DNA of 64,000 nucleotides from Pedobacter chitinilyticus (GTDB taxonomy: Bacteria > Bacteroidota > Bacteroidia > Sphingobacteriales > Sphingobacteriaceae), in the NCBI RefSeq assembly GCF_003313385.1, contig NZ_QMHN01000009.1:1-64000 (forward strand). The letters are read 5' to 3'. This document shows, piece after piece, positions 9,036 through 16,511 of this stretch. Numbering within the stretch: the first letter of the stretch is position 1; every line of letters starts with the position of its first letter. Under the pieces are notes generated by a model. The model did not search any database, was not told where the DNA came from, and worked only from the letters and a program-made list of their open reading frames with translations. The position numbers were made by a program, and so were the translations under genes.

Positions 9036-9494
9036 ATGAAAAATAAATTTGCGCTCCTTTGTTTGGTTGCGACCACCTTTAACTTGAATTCTTGTAAAAA
9101 GAATAATAATGCTAATGTGCAGGAAATAGGATACGGAACCTCTTTTGGGATGTGTGTTGATTATTGCATCAGTAACATTTCCCTAGGTGAGGATGAAGTG
9201 AAATTCTATAAGAGTAAAAATGGTGCTACGCCCGATACTAAAACCTGTGCCAAGAAAATGACCGATGGCCAACTGGAAGGATTGAAAACTTTGGTGAAAC
9301 AAAGTGATTTTGAAAAACTACCAGCCGTAATTGGCTGCCCAGATTGTGCCGATGGTGGTGCGGAGTGGATTGTCCTGAAAATAAACGGTAAAGTTAAAAA
9401 AGTGACTTTTGAATACGGAAAGGCACCAAGCGCAGTAAAAGAATTAGTAGTAAAGCTGAAAGAAATTAAAGACAGCTTTAAAGATTGTAATTAA
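9036..9494 (+). CDS. Putative lipoprotein, cysteine-containing, unknown function
   Basis: The 152-residue product has a lipoprotein-type N terminus: a short hydrophobic segment followed by NLNSCKKNNN, so Cys20 would be lipidated. The mature part has more cysteines (in FGMCVDYC, TCAKKM, GCPDCADGG and the final DCN), implying disulfides in the periplasm or at the surface. The tail VKKVTFEYGKAPSAVKELV recalls small Bacteroidota lipoproteins of unknown role. I do not recognise a named family. The gene is followed by an intrinsic terminator at 9524. Confidence 0.75.
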   Translation: MKNKFALLCLVATTFNLNSCKKNNNANVQEIGYGTSFGMCVDYCISNISLGEDEVKFYKSKNGATPDTKTCAKKMTDGQLEGLKTLVKQSDFEKLPAVIGCPDCADGGAEWIVLKINGKVKKVTFEYGKAPSAVKELVVKLKEIKDSFKDCN

Positions 9495-9523
9495 CGATAC
9501 ATACACATTTGATAACTAATGAG

Positions 9524-9555
9524 CACCTCGCAGTAATTTTGCGGGGTGTTTTTTT
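9524..9555 (+). terminator. Intrinsic terminator after lipoprotein gene
   Basis: CACCTCGCA (9524-9532) pairs with TGCGGGGTG (9540-9548) with one T-G wobble and is followed by seven Ts. Confidence 0.85.
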
Positions 9556-9571
9556 GTCACGACGTGAGGAA

Positions 9572-9600
9572 ACCTCGTAGGTTTTCAAAACCTGCGAGGT
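9572..9600. repeat. 29-nt palindromic intergenic element
   Basis: ACCTCGTAGGTTTT, a single C, then AAAACCTGCGAGGT form a 14-bp stem with one G-T pair. There is no T-run, so it is not an ordinary terminator. The form resembles short palindromic elements dispersed in Bacteroidota intergenic regions, but copy number cannot be judged from this window; I saw no second full copy here. The rest of the 9495-9866 spacer (9601-9756) shows no gene or clear structure. Confidence 0.6.
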
Positions 9601-9756
9601 CTATGGTAGGGAAAACAAAAAGATTGTAGCGTAAAGCGGGCTGTTGTAACAAAAGAACCACAGCCATTGCGTTTCTCCTAAAAGGTGTACATATTTTAAG
9701 TTCAGGCAAATTTTGTGTTAAGGTATTTTTAAATCAGAAAATTTTTGATGTAACCT

Positions 9757-9788
9757 ATTGATAGTTAAAAGAAATTGTTCTACTTTTG
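9757..9788 (+). promoter_or_regulatory. Promoter of the str cluster (rpsL)
   Basis: ATTG at 9757-9760 and TACTTTTG at 9781-9788 match the Bacteroidota -33 (TTTG) and -7 (TAnnTTTG) elements with a 20-nt spacer. The sequence after the -7 box is CAGTCCCTTA, shared in form with three other ribosomal promoters in this window. The leader to rpsL is about 75 nt. Confidence 0.8.
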
Positions 9789-9866
9789 CAGTCCCTTAAT
9801 GTAGGCTAGTTGTAAACTGCTAACGGCAAGGAAATTAAATAAAATAATAGAAACAAAAAGCAAGAA

Positions 9867-10280
9867 ATGCCAACCATTCAACAATTAGTTAGAAAAGGTA
9901 GAGTAGCACTGGAGTTTAAGAGTAAATCTCCAGCGTTGGACAGCTGTCCACAGCGAAGAGGCGTATGTACACGTGTATATACTACTACCCCTAAGAAACC
10001 AAACTCTGCAATGCGTAAAGTTGCCCGTGTACGTTTAACCAATGGTAAAGAGGTGAATGCCTACATTCCAGGTGAAGGTCACAACTTACAAGAGCACTCA
10101 ATCGTTTTGATCCGTGGTGGTCGTGTTAAAGATTTACCAGGTGTACGTTACCACATCATCCGTGGTGCATTAGATACATCAGGTGTAGCTGGTCGTAACC
10201 AACGTCGTAGTAAATATGGTACTAAACGCCCTAAACCAGGACAACCGGCAGCGGCTCCTGCAAAAGGTAAAAAGAAATAA
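9867..10280 (+). CDS. rpsL: 30S ribosomal protein uS12
   Basis: The 137-residue product carries the invariant uS12 motifs TTPKKPNSA, GEGHNLQEHS and GGRVKDLPGVRYH. uS12 lies at the decoding centre and governs accuracy. The lysines that mutate to give streptomycin resistance (in PKKPNS and in RVKDLPG) are wild type, so no such resistance is expected. The C terminus is extended by a Pro/Ala/Lys-rich tail (GQPAAAPAKGKKK). It heads the str cluster and lies 16 bases before rpsG. Confidence 0.98.
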   Translation: MPTIQQLVRKGRVALEFKSKSPALDSCPQRRGVCTRVYTTTPKKPNSAMRKVARVRLTNGKEVNAYIPGEGHNLQEHSIVLIRGGRVKDLPGVRYHIIRGALDTSGVAGRNQRRSKYGTKRPKPGQPAAAPAKGKKK

Positions 10281-10282
10281 TT

Positions 10283-10288
10283 AGGAGG
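10283..10288 (+). promoter_or_regulatory. Canonical Shine-Dalgarno sequence of rpsG
   Basis: AGGAGG ends 8 bases before the rpsG ATG at 10297. Bacteroidota mRNAs seldom carry such a sequence, and almost all other genes in this window have A-rich leaders without one. Confidence 0.75.
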
Positions 10289-10296
10289 AAACAGAA

Positions 10297-10764
10297 ATGA
10301 GAAAGTCAAAACCGAAAAAGAGAATTATTCTTCCTGATCCTAAATTTAACGATGTTCAGGTTACAAGATTTGTAAACAACATGATGTTTGACGGTAAAAA
10401 ATCTATCGCTTACGCTATTTTTTATGACGCTGTAGAATTAGCTGAGAAAAAATCAGGTGAGAACGGATTAGAGATCTTCAAACGTGCATTAGCAAACATC
10501 AGCCCTGCGGTAGAGGTTAAATCTCGTCGTGTGGGTGGTGCAAACTTCCAAGTACCTACAGAGGTGCGTCCAGAGCGTAAAACTGCATTAGGTATGAAAT
10601 GGTTAATTAACTACTCGCGTAAGCGTGGTGAAAAAACCATGAAAGAAAAATTAGCTGGCGAAATGGTAGCAGCAGCTAAAGGTGAAGGTGCAGCAGTTAA
10701 GAAAAAAGAGGATACGCACAAAATGGCTGAGGCTAACAAAGCGTTCTCTCACTTCAGATTCTAA
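10297..10764 (+). CDS. rpsG: 30S ribosomal protein uS7
   Basis: The 155-residue product shows the uS7 features MRKSKPKKR at the start, FVNNMMFDGKKSIAY, and VEVKSRRVGGANFQVPTEV. uS7 binds the 3' major domain of 16S rRNA and nucleates head assembly. In other bacteria it represses the str operon; whether that holds here is unknown. It is the second gene of rpsL-rpsG-fusA-rpsJ. Length is normal for the family. Its start has a canonical ribosome binding site, rare for this phylum. Confidence 0.98.
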   Translation: MRKSKPKKRIILPDPKFNDVQVTRFVNNMMFDGKKSIAYAIFYDAVELAEKKSGENGLEIFKRALANISPAVEVKSRRVGGANFQVPTEVRPERKTALGMKWLINYSRKRGEKTMKEKLAGEMVAAAKGEGAAVKKKEDTHKMAEANKAFSHFRF

Positions 10765-10784
10765 AAACAAATAATTGAATTTTG

Positions 10785-10846
10785 AATGATTGAATGATTG
10801 AATTTTGGGTGAGGCATTAGCACATTCACTCATTCAATCATTTTTT
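10785..10846 (+). terminator. AT-rich hairpin with T-run between rpsG and fusA
   Basis: AATGATTGAATGA (10785-10797) pairs perfectly with TCATTCAATCATT (10830-10842), and a further six positions inward pair with one mismatch. Six Ts overlap the right arm end. The left side is a tandem run of the word TGAATGAT. It may be a partial terminator or attenuator, or a mobile simple repeat, inside the str cluster. Confidence 0.45.
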
Positions 10847-10868
10847 CATTCATTCATTATACTTAAAG

Positions 10869-12983
10869 ATGTCAAGAGATTTAAAATTTACTAGAAATAT
10901 TGGTATCGCTGCTCACATCGATGCTGGTAAGACTACAACTACCGAGCGTATTCTTTATTACGCTGGTGTTAACCACAAAATTGGTGAGGTTCACGAAGGC
11001 GCATCTACCATGGACTGGATGGTACAGGAAGCTGAACGTGGGATAACCATCACCTCTGCTGCTACAACTGTATTCTGGCCTTATCGTGGTAACAAATACC
11101 AAGTTAACGTTATTGATACTCCTGGACACGTGGATTTTACCGTAGAGGTAAACCGTTCATTACGTGTATTAGATGGTTTAGTGTTCTTATTCTCAGCTGT
11201 TGATGGTGTTGAGCCTCAATCTGAGACTAACTGGCGCTTAGCTAATAACTATGCTGTTCCTCGTATTGGTTTCGTAAATAAAATGGACCGTTCTGGTGCT
11301 GATTTCCTTAAAGTTGTAAAACAAGTTAAGGAAATGTTAGGTAGCCACGCTGTGCCATTGCAATTACCTATCGGTGCTGAAGATAGCTTTAAAGGGGTAG
11401 TTGATTTGATCAACAACCGTGGTATTGTTTGGAATGAGCATGATAAAGGGATGACCTTTACTGAAGTGCCAATTCCTGATGATATGCTTGATGAAGTTGC
11501 ACAATGGAGAGAGAATTTATTAGAAGCTGTTGCTGATTATGATGAAACTTTGATGGAGAAATTCTTCGAAGATCCTAACTCAATTACTGAGCGTGAAATT
11601 CTTGATGCTTTACGTGCAGCTACTTTAGATGCTAAAATTGTTCCTATGGTTTGTGGTTCATCTTTCAAAAACAAAGGTGTACAAACCATGTTGGATCTAG
11701 TGATGGAATTATTGCCATCGCCAATGGATGTTGAAGGGATCACTGGTACAAACCCAGAAACTGGCGAAGAGGTAACTCGTAAACCAGATATTAAAGAGCC
11801 TTTTTCTGCATTAGCATTTAAAATTGCTACTGACCCATTCGTAGGCCGTTTATGCTTTATCCGTGTTTATTCGGGTAACTTAGAAGCTGGTTCTTACGTT
11901 TACAATGCTCGTTCAGAGAATAAAGAGCGTATTTCTCGTATCTTCCAAATGCACGCTAACAAGCAAAACCCAATTCCTAACGTAGGTGCTGGTGATATTG
12001 CTGCGGTAGTAGGCTTTAAAGATATCAAAACTGGAGATACCCTTTGCGAAGAGAAAAATCCAATCATTTTGGAATCAATGAACTTCCCTGACCCAGTTAT
12101 TGGTTTAGCTATTGAGCCTAAAACTCAAGCTGACGTTGATAAATTAGGTATCGCTTTAGGTAAATTAGCTGAAGAAGATCCAACCTTTAGAGTAGAGACT
12201 GATCAAGAAACTGGTCAAACTGTAATCTCTGGTATGGGTGAGCTTCACTTAGATATCTTAATTGACCGTTTAAAACGTGAGTTTAAAGTAGAGGTTAACC
12301 AAGGTGCTCCACAAGTAGCTTACAAAGAAGCAATTTTTGGTACTACTGAACACCGTGAGGTTTACAAAAAACAATCAGGTGGTCGTGGTAAATTCGCGGA
12401 TATCAAAGTGGTAATCTCTCCAATTGATTCTGATTTCGAAAAAGGTGGTTTACAATTCGTAAACGAAATTACAGGTGGTTCAATTCCACGTGAGTTTATC
12501 CCTTCTGTAGAGAAAGGTTTTGCTTCTGCAATGAGCAATGGTGTATTAGCTGGTTACCCACTTCCTGATATGAAAGTACGTTTGATTGATGGTTCATTCC
12601 ACGCAGTCGATTCAGATGCTTTATCATTCGAGCTTGCTGCTCGTATGGCATATCGTGAGGCGTTACCTAAGTGTAAACCTACTTTGATGGAGCCAATCAT
12701 GAAAATCGAAATCTTAACCCCTGAAGAAAACATGGGTGATGTAATCGGTGACATGAACCGTCGTCGTGGTCAGTTACAAGGTATGGATACTCGTAATGGT
12801 GCTCAAGTAATCAAAGCATTAGTACCACTTTCTGAAATGTTTGGTTATGTAACCCAGTTACGTACAATTACTTCAGGTCGTGCTACTTCTACAATGGAAT
12901 TTGACCACTACGAAGCTGCGCCTAAAAACGTACAAGACGAAATCGTTGCTAAATCAAAAGGCAGAGTTAAGTCTGAAGATTAA
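10869..12983 (+). CDS. fusA: Elongation factor G
   Basis: The 704-residue protein shows the EF-G GTPase motifs AHIDAGKTTTTERIL (P-loop), RGITITSA (switch I), DTPGHVDFT (switch II) and NKMDRSGADF. Domain IV carries GGRGKFADIKV. EF-G drives ribosomal translocation and, with RRF, subunit splitting. Length is standard. It sits in its usual place after rpsG and before rpsJ, but both spacers (104 and 113 bases) hold large dyad-symmetric elements. No sign of a second EF-G paralogue in this window. Confidence 0.98.
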   Translation: MSRDLKFTRNIGIAAHIDAGKTTTTERILYYAGVNHKIGEVHEGASTMDWMVQEAERGITITSAATTVFWPYRGNKYQVNVIDTPGHVDFTVEVNRSLRVLDGLVFLFSAVDGVEPQSETNWRLANNYAVPRIGFVNKMDRSGADFLKVVKQVKEMLGSHAVPLQLPIGAEDSFKGVVDLINNRGIVWNEHDKGMTFTEVPIPDDMLDEVAQWRENLLEAVADYDETLMEKFFEDPNSITEREILDALRAATLDAKIVPMVCGSSFKNKGVQTMLDLVMELLPSPMDVEGITGTNPETGEEVTRKPDIKEPFSALAFKIATDPFVGRLCFIRVYSGNLEAGSYVYNARSENKERISRIFQMHANKQNPIPNVGAGDIAAVVGFKDIKTGDTLCEEKNPIILESMNFPDPVIGLAIEPKTQADVDKLGIALGKLAEEDPTFRVETDQETGQTVISGMGELHLDILIDRLKREFKVEVNQGAPQVAYKEAIFGTTEHREVYKKQSGGRGKFADIKVVISPIDSDFEKGGLQFVNEITGGSIPREFIPSVEKGFASAMSNGVLAGYPLPDMKVRLIDGSFHAVDSDALSFELAARMAYREALPKCKPTLMEPIMKIEILTPEENMGDVIGDMNRRRGQLQGMDTRNGAQVIKALVPLSEMFGYVTQLRTITSGRATSTMEFDHYEAAPKNVQDEIVAKSKGRVKSED

Positions 12984-12993
12984 TATTTAGATA

Positions 12994-13038
12994 TTAGTAT
13001 TTAGTAGTTGGATATCGTGTCTAACTACTAAATACTAA
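12994..13038. repeat. 16-bp perfect dyad between fusA and rpsJ
   Basis: TTAGTATTTAGTAGTT (12994-13009) is exactly complementary to AACTACTAAATACTAA (13023-13038) with a 13-nt loop. No T-run follows the right arm in the + direction. The TATTTAG word also recurs just upstream (12984-12990). Function unknown; it could be an RNA-processing site or a dispersed repeat. Confidence 0.7.
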
Positions 13039-13096
13039 AAATAAATCCGACTCTTGTTATTAATAGCTCTAACAAGTGGTCATAATTAAAAATAAA

Positions 13097-13402
13097 ATGA
13101 GCCAAAGAATTAGAATCAAATTAAAATCTTACGATTACAACTTGGTAGATAAATCTGCTGAGAAAATCGTAAAAACTGTAAAGCCTACAGGCGCAGTAGT
13201 TAGCGGACCTATTCCGTTGCCAACAGAGAAAAAAGTTTTCACTGTATTGCGTTCACCACACGTAAACAAAAAAGCTCGTGAGCAGTTTCAATTGTGTGCT
13301 TATAAACGTCTTTTAGATATTTATAGCTCAAACTCAAAAACAGTTGATGCTTTAATGAAGCTTGAATTACCTAGCGGTGTTGAAGTAGAAATCAAAGTTT
13401 AA
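13097..13402 (+). CDS. rpsJ: 30S ribosomal protein uS10
   Basis: The 101-residue product begins MSQRIRIKLKSYDYNLVD and contains GPIPLPTEKKVFTVLRSPHVNKKAREQF, the uS10 loop, described here in pieces: GPIPLPT, then SPHVNKKAREQF. I chose the ATG at 13097; the GTG at 13076 would add seven residues not found in the family. uS10 is a head protein of the small subunit and also a transcription antitermination factor (NusE) in other bacteria. In nearly all bacteria rplC follows directly; here a terminator follows and rplC lies about 36 kb away. Confidence 0.97.
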   Translation: MSQRIRIKLKSYDYNLVDKSAEKIVKTVKPTGAVVSGPIPLPTEKKVFTVLRSPHVNKKAREQFQLCAYKRLLDIYSSNSKTVDALMKLELPSGVEVEIKV

Positions 13403-13420
13403 TGATTTGAATACAACCAT

Positions 13421-13457
13421 AAAAAAGCCCCGATTGAATTTCAATCGGGGCTTTTTT
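13421..13457. terminator. Bidirectional terminator between rpsJ and the LytTR regulator
   Basis: A run of six As, then GCCCCGATTGA (13427-13437), pairs with TCAATCGGGGC (13441-13451) and ends in six Ts. The A and T runs on either side allow termination in both directions, as fits the convergent genes. This marks the true end of the str transcript here. Confidence 0.92.
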
Positions 13458-13463
13458 ATTACC

Positions 13464-14195
13464 TTACTCAAACAGCCTCTCTAACACTGATTCTTTTCTT
13501 GATGCCGAAACCTCTATTTCAGAACCGTCACTTAACTCAAGTGTACCACCCTCACCTTTACGATATTTAGTTACATATTCCAGATTGATGATGGCTGAAC
13601 GGTTTACCCTTAAAAAGAAAACATCATCTAAAATGGCTTCAAATTCTTTTAAGGTTTTTGATACCATTATCTTTTTATTCTCCGTGAGAAAAAATACACT
13701 ATAATTACTCATGGCCTCTACTCTAATAATATCTTCTTTTTTAATTAAATAAACACCTTCGGCAGTAGAAAGTGCCACTTTATTATTGTAAGGAAGTCTG
13801 CGAGCTGGACTTGCTTTTAGGAATTGCTTTTGTGATAGCTGCGTGGTAAGGCGTTTTACAGCTGCGGCAAGCTCATCATCAGCCACTGGTTTTAAAAGGT
13901 AGTCTAAGGCGTTTATACGTAATGCATTGAGTGTGTAAGAATTGTATGCGGTTACGAAAATGACTTCAAAAGAGATTGACCCCAGTTTTTCCAAAAATTG
14001 AAAGCCATCTAATTCAGGCATTTCAACATCTAGAAAAAGTACATCGGGATTTATTTCTCTGATTTTCCCAAGGGCCTCTAATGGGTCGTTGTAAATTGCC
14101 ACCACCTCAAGCTGATGAGCATAAGCCGATAGTTTTTGTTGTAGAAGCTTGCTTCCACGTACTTCATCATCTAATATAACTGCAGTCATTTTCAT
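13464..14195 (-). CDS. LytTR-family response regulator
   Basis: The protein (243 residues from the ATG at 14195) has a receiver domain with the acidic pair DD at 9-10, phospho-acceptor D56 in DVLFLDVEMPELDG, and YLLKPV with the conserved lysine. A LytTR DNA-binding domain follows, containing IIRVEAMSNYSVFF and FLRVNRSAIINLEYV. Such regulators bind pairs of short direct repeats. The upstream TTG at 14207 is less likely than the ATG, and MTAVILDD at 14189 is also possible. The gene is divergent from the LytS-type kinase at 14347, its probable partner, with a palindromic element between them. Confidence 0.93.
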   Translation of the reverse strand: MKMTAVILDDEVRGSKLLQQKLSAYAHQLEVVAIYNDPLEALGKIREINPDVLFLDVEMPELDGFQFLEKLGSISFEVIFVTAYNSYTLNALRINALDYLLKPVADDELAAAVKRLTTQLSQKQFLKASPARRLPYNNKVALSTAEGVYLIKKEDIIRVEAMSNYSVFFLTENKKIMVSKTLKEFEAILDDVFFLRVNRSAIINLEYVTKYRKGEGGTLELSDGSEIEVSASRKESVLERLFE

Positions 14196-14246
14196 CTCAG
14201 TTTGCAAGCAAATATCCCCTTAGTTCCCATATCTTTTTGTCGGATT

Positions 14247-14283
14247 GAGTATAGTGGGGCTTTTAATGAGCCAATGGATACTC
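14247..14283. promoter_or_regulatory. Symmetric dyad in the divergent kinase/regulator intergenic region
   Basis: GAGTAT, five bases, GGCT (14247-14261) mirrors AGCC, five bases, ATACTC (14269-14283). Both half-sites have identical spacing and both inner spacers end in TGG. This composite palindrome lies between divergent starts at 14195 and 14347 and could be an operator. It is not a terminator, having no T-run. Confidence 0.5.
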
Positions 14284-14346
14284 TAATTTAGTGATAAAAC
14301 ATGGGTTTAATCAATCATTTTTCTTAATTTGATAAAAATTAAAACT

Positions 14347-16374
14347 ATGTTAAACAGTAAGTTATCTTTAATTATTGGTTTGCTGTTCTTAGGCATATGT
14401 ACCTCGGCACAGCAACGCGGCCGCAAAGCAATTGATTCACTTGAGGCAAAACTTCGCACTGCCAAACAGGACACTAATCGGATAAAAATATTGCATGCTT
14501 TAGGCATGGAGTATCAGTATGATGATTATAAGAAGGCGATTAATTTGTTTGACGAAGGTATTAAGCTATCCCGAAAACTAGATTGGAGATATGGTTTAGG
14601 CTATTGCTACATTGGTAGGGGCGAGGCCATGAGCCACAAAGCCGATAAGACAGGTATTTTAGAATACTACGAGAAAGCACTTGATATTGCGCTTAGAATA
14701 AAAGATAAAGGGCTCGAAGCACAAGCTTATAATAACATTGGTACCTTATATAGTAATCAAGGCAATTTGGTAGATGCAATGGAGAATTATTTATTGTCTT
14801 TCAAAGCTGCCGAATTGAGCAAAAAAGATAATCTTATTGCCACGGGTCTGCTCAACTTGGGATTAGTCAATTTTAAGCAAAACAATTTTGCAAAAGCCCA
14901 TGAATACCAACAACAGGCACTTAAAATATATAAAAAGATAAATAACTACGAAAAAGTAGCGAATACATTGGGTGCTATCGCCAATAATTACGCTATGGAA
15001 GGAAAACCTAAAGAAGCAGAAAAATACTATTTGCAATCTGTTAAGGTTTATCAGGAGCATGGAAACAAAATTGGACAGGCCATCGGACTCTCCGAAATGG
15101 CAATTCTATATGTGCCAGATTATGAAAAAATACTTTCCTATCAATTAAAGGCTCAGAAAATATTTGAAGAAATTAATCCAAAACACTACAACTCGATGAT
15201 GAATTTGGGCAATATCGGTTATACTTATCTAAATATTGCCAGAGATGGTTTAGCAGGTAAAACCAAAAACCCTGATTTGCCGAAAAATAAAATGCAGTTA
15301 TTAGACCTTGCCGAAAGGGACATTAGAAAGGGATTGGGCATTTCTATACAGTCAAAAAGTAAAGATTGGGAAAGTTATTTTTATGGAACATTAGCCGAAG
15401 TGGATGAACAACGGGGCAATTTCAAAAATGCTTACGATAATTTCAAGAAATACTCCGAATTAAACGATTCACTTTATTCTCAACAAATGAAGAATAAAAT
15501 AGCTCGTTTAGAGGCACAAAGAGAAGTGGATTTGAGGGACAAACAAATAGAACTCAATACTTTAAAGTTTAAAGCTTATAAATTATATTTCGCTATTGCA
15601 GCTATATTGTTAGTAGCGTTAATTGGTGTTTTCTTGTTCCGGTCTCGTTTAAGGGGATTGAAACTGAAGCATTACTTGGAAAATCAGGAAGCCGAACGAA
15701 GAGCCAACGAATTAAAACATCTTAACAGGTTATGCGAAAGCGAACTAAAAGCCATAAGGTCACAAATGAATCCCCATTTTATTTTTAATGTGCTCAATAG
15801 TATTGAGTATTATATCATGGATAGTGAACCTGCTATGGCCGCCAAGTTAATCCAAAAATTCGCGGGTTTAAGTAGGCTGATTTTGGAGAATTCTACACAG
15901 AGTATGGTTGCTCTGGATAAAGAATGGAAGGCATTGAAATTATATGCCGAATTGGAAGCTATGCGTTTTAACGATGAATTTACTTATTCTTTCGAAAGTA
16001 ATATCACTCACTCAAATATTTTACTGGTGCCACCAATGCTAGTTCAGCCCCTCATAGAAAATGCTATTCATCACGGCCTTCGTAACCTGAAAGAAAAAAA
16101 TGGAATCTTGCGTGTTAAACTTGAGGAATTAGAAGGTCAGCTTGTTTTTACTGTTGAAGACAATGGAGTTGGCTTGGAAGCTTCAAAAAGCACACGGAAA
16201 GTAAACCCGTTTAAAGAAAAATCAATTGGTTTAGAGTCTATTTCTGATAGATTGGAGATGGTGAACAATATCATTGAAAATGGCAAAGCAGTTTTTCATT
16301 TGGTTGAAAACGAAACTGGAGGCTGTACAGCTGTGCTGAAACTTCCAAAGGTTTTTGCTCAAACAACTGAATAA
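14347..16374 (+). CDS. TPR-containing LytS-type sensor histidine kinase
   Basis: The 675-residue protein has a signal peptide (1-22, ending TSAQ), then about 380 residues of tetratricopeptide repeats outside the cytoplasmic membrane (for example AQAYNNIGTLYSNQGN near 126-141). A membrane segment follows at about 414-434, then a coiled coil, a His_kinase domain with RSQMNPHFIFNVLNSIEYY (H477), and a HATPase domain with PLIENAIHHGL and DNGVGLE. This architecture senses envelope signals through protein-protein contact and phosphorylates LytTR regulators. The ATG at 14347 is preferred over a TTG six codons earlier because it gives a clean signal peptide. The TANFOR cassette begins 137 bases downstream. 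Confidence 0.93.
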   Translation: MLNSKLSLIIGLLFLGICTSAQQRGRKAIDSLEAKLRTAKQDTNRIKILHALGMEYQYDDYKKAINLFDEGIKLSRKLDWRYGLGYCYIGRGEAMSHKADKTGILEYYEKALDIALRIKDKGLEAQAYNNIGTLYSNQGNLVDAMENYLLSFKAAELSKKDNLIATGLLNLGLVNFKQNNFAKAHEYQQQALKIYKKINNYEKVANTLGAIANNYAMEGKPKEAEKYYLQSVKVYQEHGNKIGQAIGLSEMAILYVPDYEKILSYQLKAQKIFEEINPKHYNSMMNLGNIGYTYLNIARDGLAGKTKNPDLPKNKMQLLDLAERDIRKGLGISIQSKSKDWESYFYGTLAEVDEQRGNFKNAYDNFKKYSELNDSLYSQQMKNKIARLEAQREVDLRDKQIELNTLKFKAYKLYFAIAAILLVALIGVFLFRSRLRGLKLKHYLENQEAERRANELKHLNRLCESELKAIRSQMNPHFIFNVLNSIEYYIMDSEPAMAAKLIQKFAGLSRLILENSTQSMVALDKEWKALKLYAELEAMRFNDEFTYSFESNITHSNILLVPPMLVQPLIENAIHHGLRNLKEKNGILRVKLEELEGQLVFTVEDNGVGLEASKSTRKVNPFKEKSIGLESISDRLEMVNNIIENGKAVFHLVENETGGCTAVLKLPKVFAQTTE

Positions 16375-16511
16375 GGAAACTCACTCACTCAATCAGTAAT
16401 TTTACTAGTTAAAAATCTGTATTTGCTCGATAGAGATTTTTAGAGTTCAATTATGGCGTTTCTTTGAATTGATAAGCAGCTGCACTGCTTTGAAAATCAA
16501 AAGCTAAGCCC

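Noticed and set aside
9867..10280. Streptomycin-resistance change in uS12
   Set aside because: Both lysines where resistance substitutions occur are the wild-type residue.
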